Part shown: positions 5,792 to 6,797 of the stretch, piece by piece
Numbering within the stretch: position 1 is the stretch's first letter
How the letters are laid out: the number at the start of each line of letters is the position of its first letter
Origin: Clostridium sp. CAG:1219
GTDB taxonomy: Bacteria; Bacillota; Clostridia; TANB77; CAG-465
Assembly: GCA_000433335.1 (NCBI GenBank)
Contig: HF996762.1
Span: 2,405 to 9,201, forward strand
DNA: 6,797 nucleotides
Direction of reading: 5' to 3'
The notes under the pieces: model-generated
The model's database searches: none
Seen by the model: the letters and a program-made list of their open reading frames with translations, nothing else
What the model was told of the DNA's origin: nothing
Made by a program: the position numbers and the translations under genes

Positions 5792-6625
5792 TTAAACAAT
5801 GTCTACTAAATTAATAATCATATTATCAATGACTATATCATAATTTCCATTATTTTTCAATCTAGTATTTGCTTTCTCGACAAATTTTGCAGGTAATAAT
5901 TTTTTATCTCTTTCCATTATAAATTCTAAATATTTTAACATATCCAAATCTTGAAAAATACCATTTGATGCTGTAAGTAAAGCATCTACTACATCATGGT
6001 CTTTAATAAGATTAAAAATTTTTTCCACTTGTGAGAATTTTTCAAGTTTATTTTCATCTATTGTCTTCTTTGCACCACCAATTGAACCATTTAAAAATTC
6101 TAATATATTATCATTAAGATCAGTATTATACATCTTTTTAACATACTCTTTTAATTTTCCCTTTGAAATTCCTGAAAATCTTATCTGATTAATTCTTGAA
6201 ATTATTGTTGGTAAAAATGTACTTGAAGTATTAGAAATTATTATAATATGTATATTTTTAGGTGGTTCTTCCAAAGTTTTTAAAAGTGTATTTTGAGCCG
6301 CAATATTTAAACATTCGCCATCATCAATTATATAAACTTTTTTTTGTGACATAGCCGGAGCAATGTATATACTATCTATTACTTCTTCTCTTATTTTTTC
6401 AACTGATAAATCTTTTTTTGATTCATCTTTTGATACATACTTATAATCTAAACAAGTATCTAAATTATCAGTTTTAAGTATATACTTTGCTAGTTCCCTT
6501 GCAAAAGATGCTTTCCCAATACCATTTGGTCCAATAAATAAGTATGCATGAGAAAGTTCATCATTTTTTAATAAATTCTCAAATAATTCTTTTTGTTTTT
6601 CGTGTCCAATTATACTTTCAAACAT
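5792..6625 (-). CDS. holB: DNA polymerase III clamp-loader delta-prime subunit
   Basis: The AAA+ delta-prime subunit of the clamp loader, which with DnaX and delta (HolA) opens and loads the beta sliding clamp at replication forks. This 277-residue protein starts with FESIIGHEKQKELFENLL and SHAYLFIGPNGIGKAS, an intact Walker A (32-40). YIIDDGECL (98-106) is the Walker B region with DDGE instead of DEAD-like residues, and AAQNTLLKTLEEPP (109-122) is the family hallmark. S-R-I (143-145) replaces the SRC motif but keeps its arginine, which acts in trans on DnaX. The four-cysteine zinc module usual in DnaX and many delta-prime proteins is missing; only Cys58 remains in that region. It is shorter than the usual 310-340 residues. 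The ATG (6623-6625) follows AAAGGA (6635-6640) at 9 bases, 15 bases after lepB. The missing CxxC module, the lack of a DnaX C-terminal region and the ricT neighbour favour holB over dnaX. Confidence 0.93.
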   Translation of the reverse strand: MFESIIGHEKQKELFENLLKNDELSHAYLFIGPNGIGKASFARELAKYILKTDNLDTCLDYKYVSKDESKKDLSVEKIREEVIDSIYIAPAMSQKKVYIIDDGECLNIAAQNTLLKTLEEPPKNIHIIIISNTSSTFLPTIISRINQIRFSGISKGKLKEYVKKMYNTDLNDNILEFLNGSIGGAKKTIDENKLEKFSQVEKIFNLIKDHDVVDALLTASNGIFQDLDMLKYLEFIMERDKKLLPAKFVEKANTRLKNNGNYDIVIDNMIINLVDIV

Positions 6626-6640
6626 ATTATTCTATCCTTT

Positions 6641-6797
6641 TTAAATTTTACCAAGTCTATTAAGTGGCCAAACTCTTATTCCTACATAACCTGTTACTTT
6701 TTCTATTGGAATACATCCAAAATATCTACTGTCTTTACTATATGATCTATTATCTCCCATAACATATATGCAATTTTCTGGAACTACTACGTCTGTA
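6641..6797 (-). CDS. lepB: Type I signal peptidase, C-terminal 51 residues (5' part outside window)
   Basis: The 3' end of a membrane-bound S26-family signal peptidase that removes signal peptides from exported proteins on the outer face of the membrane. The 51 visible residues carry the diagnostic conserved box GDNRSYSKDSRYFG (residues 14-27 of the fragment), in which the GDN and SxDSR elements shape the active site. The Pro-Ile-Glu-Lys-Val-x-Gly beta strand and the short tail RVWPLNRLGKI follow. The catalytic Ser and Lys and the membrane segment lie beyond the window. The 15-base gap to holB and a stop codon touching the holB ribosome binding site indicate one transcript. The family is certain; which paralogue (sipS, sipT and so on) cannot be told. 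Confidence 0.95.
   Translation of the reverse strand, partial: TDVVVPENCIYVMGDNRSYSKDSRYFGCIPIEKVTGYVGIRVWPLNRLGKI

Noticed and set aside
1..6797. CRISPR array, insertion sequence, tRNA or toxin-antitoxin pair
   Set aside because: No regularly spaced repeats, transposase motifs, cloverleaf sequences or small paired genes were seen; the only small gene is the ferredoxin.

Overview
The window is strongly AT-rich, and every gene I can support lies on the minus strand. It looks like chromosomal DNA of a low-GC, Gram-positive, probably anaerobic Clostridia-type bacterium. The reasons are the holB-ricT (yaaT) adjacency known from Bacillus and Clostridium, a small 2[4Fe-4S] ferredoxin, A/T-ending codons with AGA for arginine, and AAGGAGG-type ribosome binding sites. 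I cannot name the species.

Read in the direction of transcription (high to low coordinates), the window holds three units. Unit 1 (6797 to about 4683) is a tight housekeeping operon: the 3' end of a type I signal peptidase gene (lepB), the clamp-loader delta-prime subunit gene (holB), ricT/yaaT for the Fe-S RNase Y-specificity factor, and a 56-residue ferredoxin gene (4727-4897) whose ribosome binding site lies inside ricT. A strong intrinsic terminator closes it. Unit 2 (4613 to 2032, terminator 2003-1962) is a two-gene envelope operon. It encodes a membrane-anchored PstS-like solute-binding protein, then a 531-residue single-pass membrane protein whose outer part resembles the DUF4163/DUF3298 (RsiV/PdaC-type) module. 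Unit 3 is leuS (leucyl-tRNA synthetase), with its own likely promoter and a short leader without a T-box. It is cut by the window edge at residue 620.

Units 1 and 3 are core functions: protein export, replication, RNA processing and translation. Unit 2 is the least understood part. It pairs an orphan phosphate-binding-protein-like fold, with no PstC/A/B beside it, with an RsiV-like extracellular module that has no sigma factor beside it. Both are tethered by an N-terminal helix, which suggests a surface sensing or binding pair.

No insertion sequence, CRISPR array, tRNA, rRNA or phage gene is visible. No convincing plus-strand gene was found, and no intergenic gap exceeds about 170 bases.
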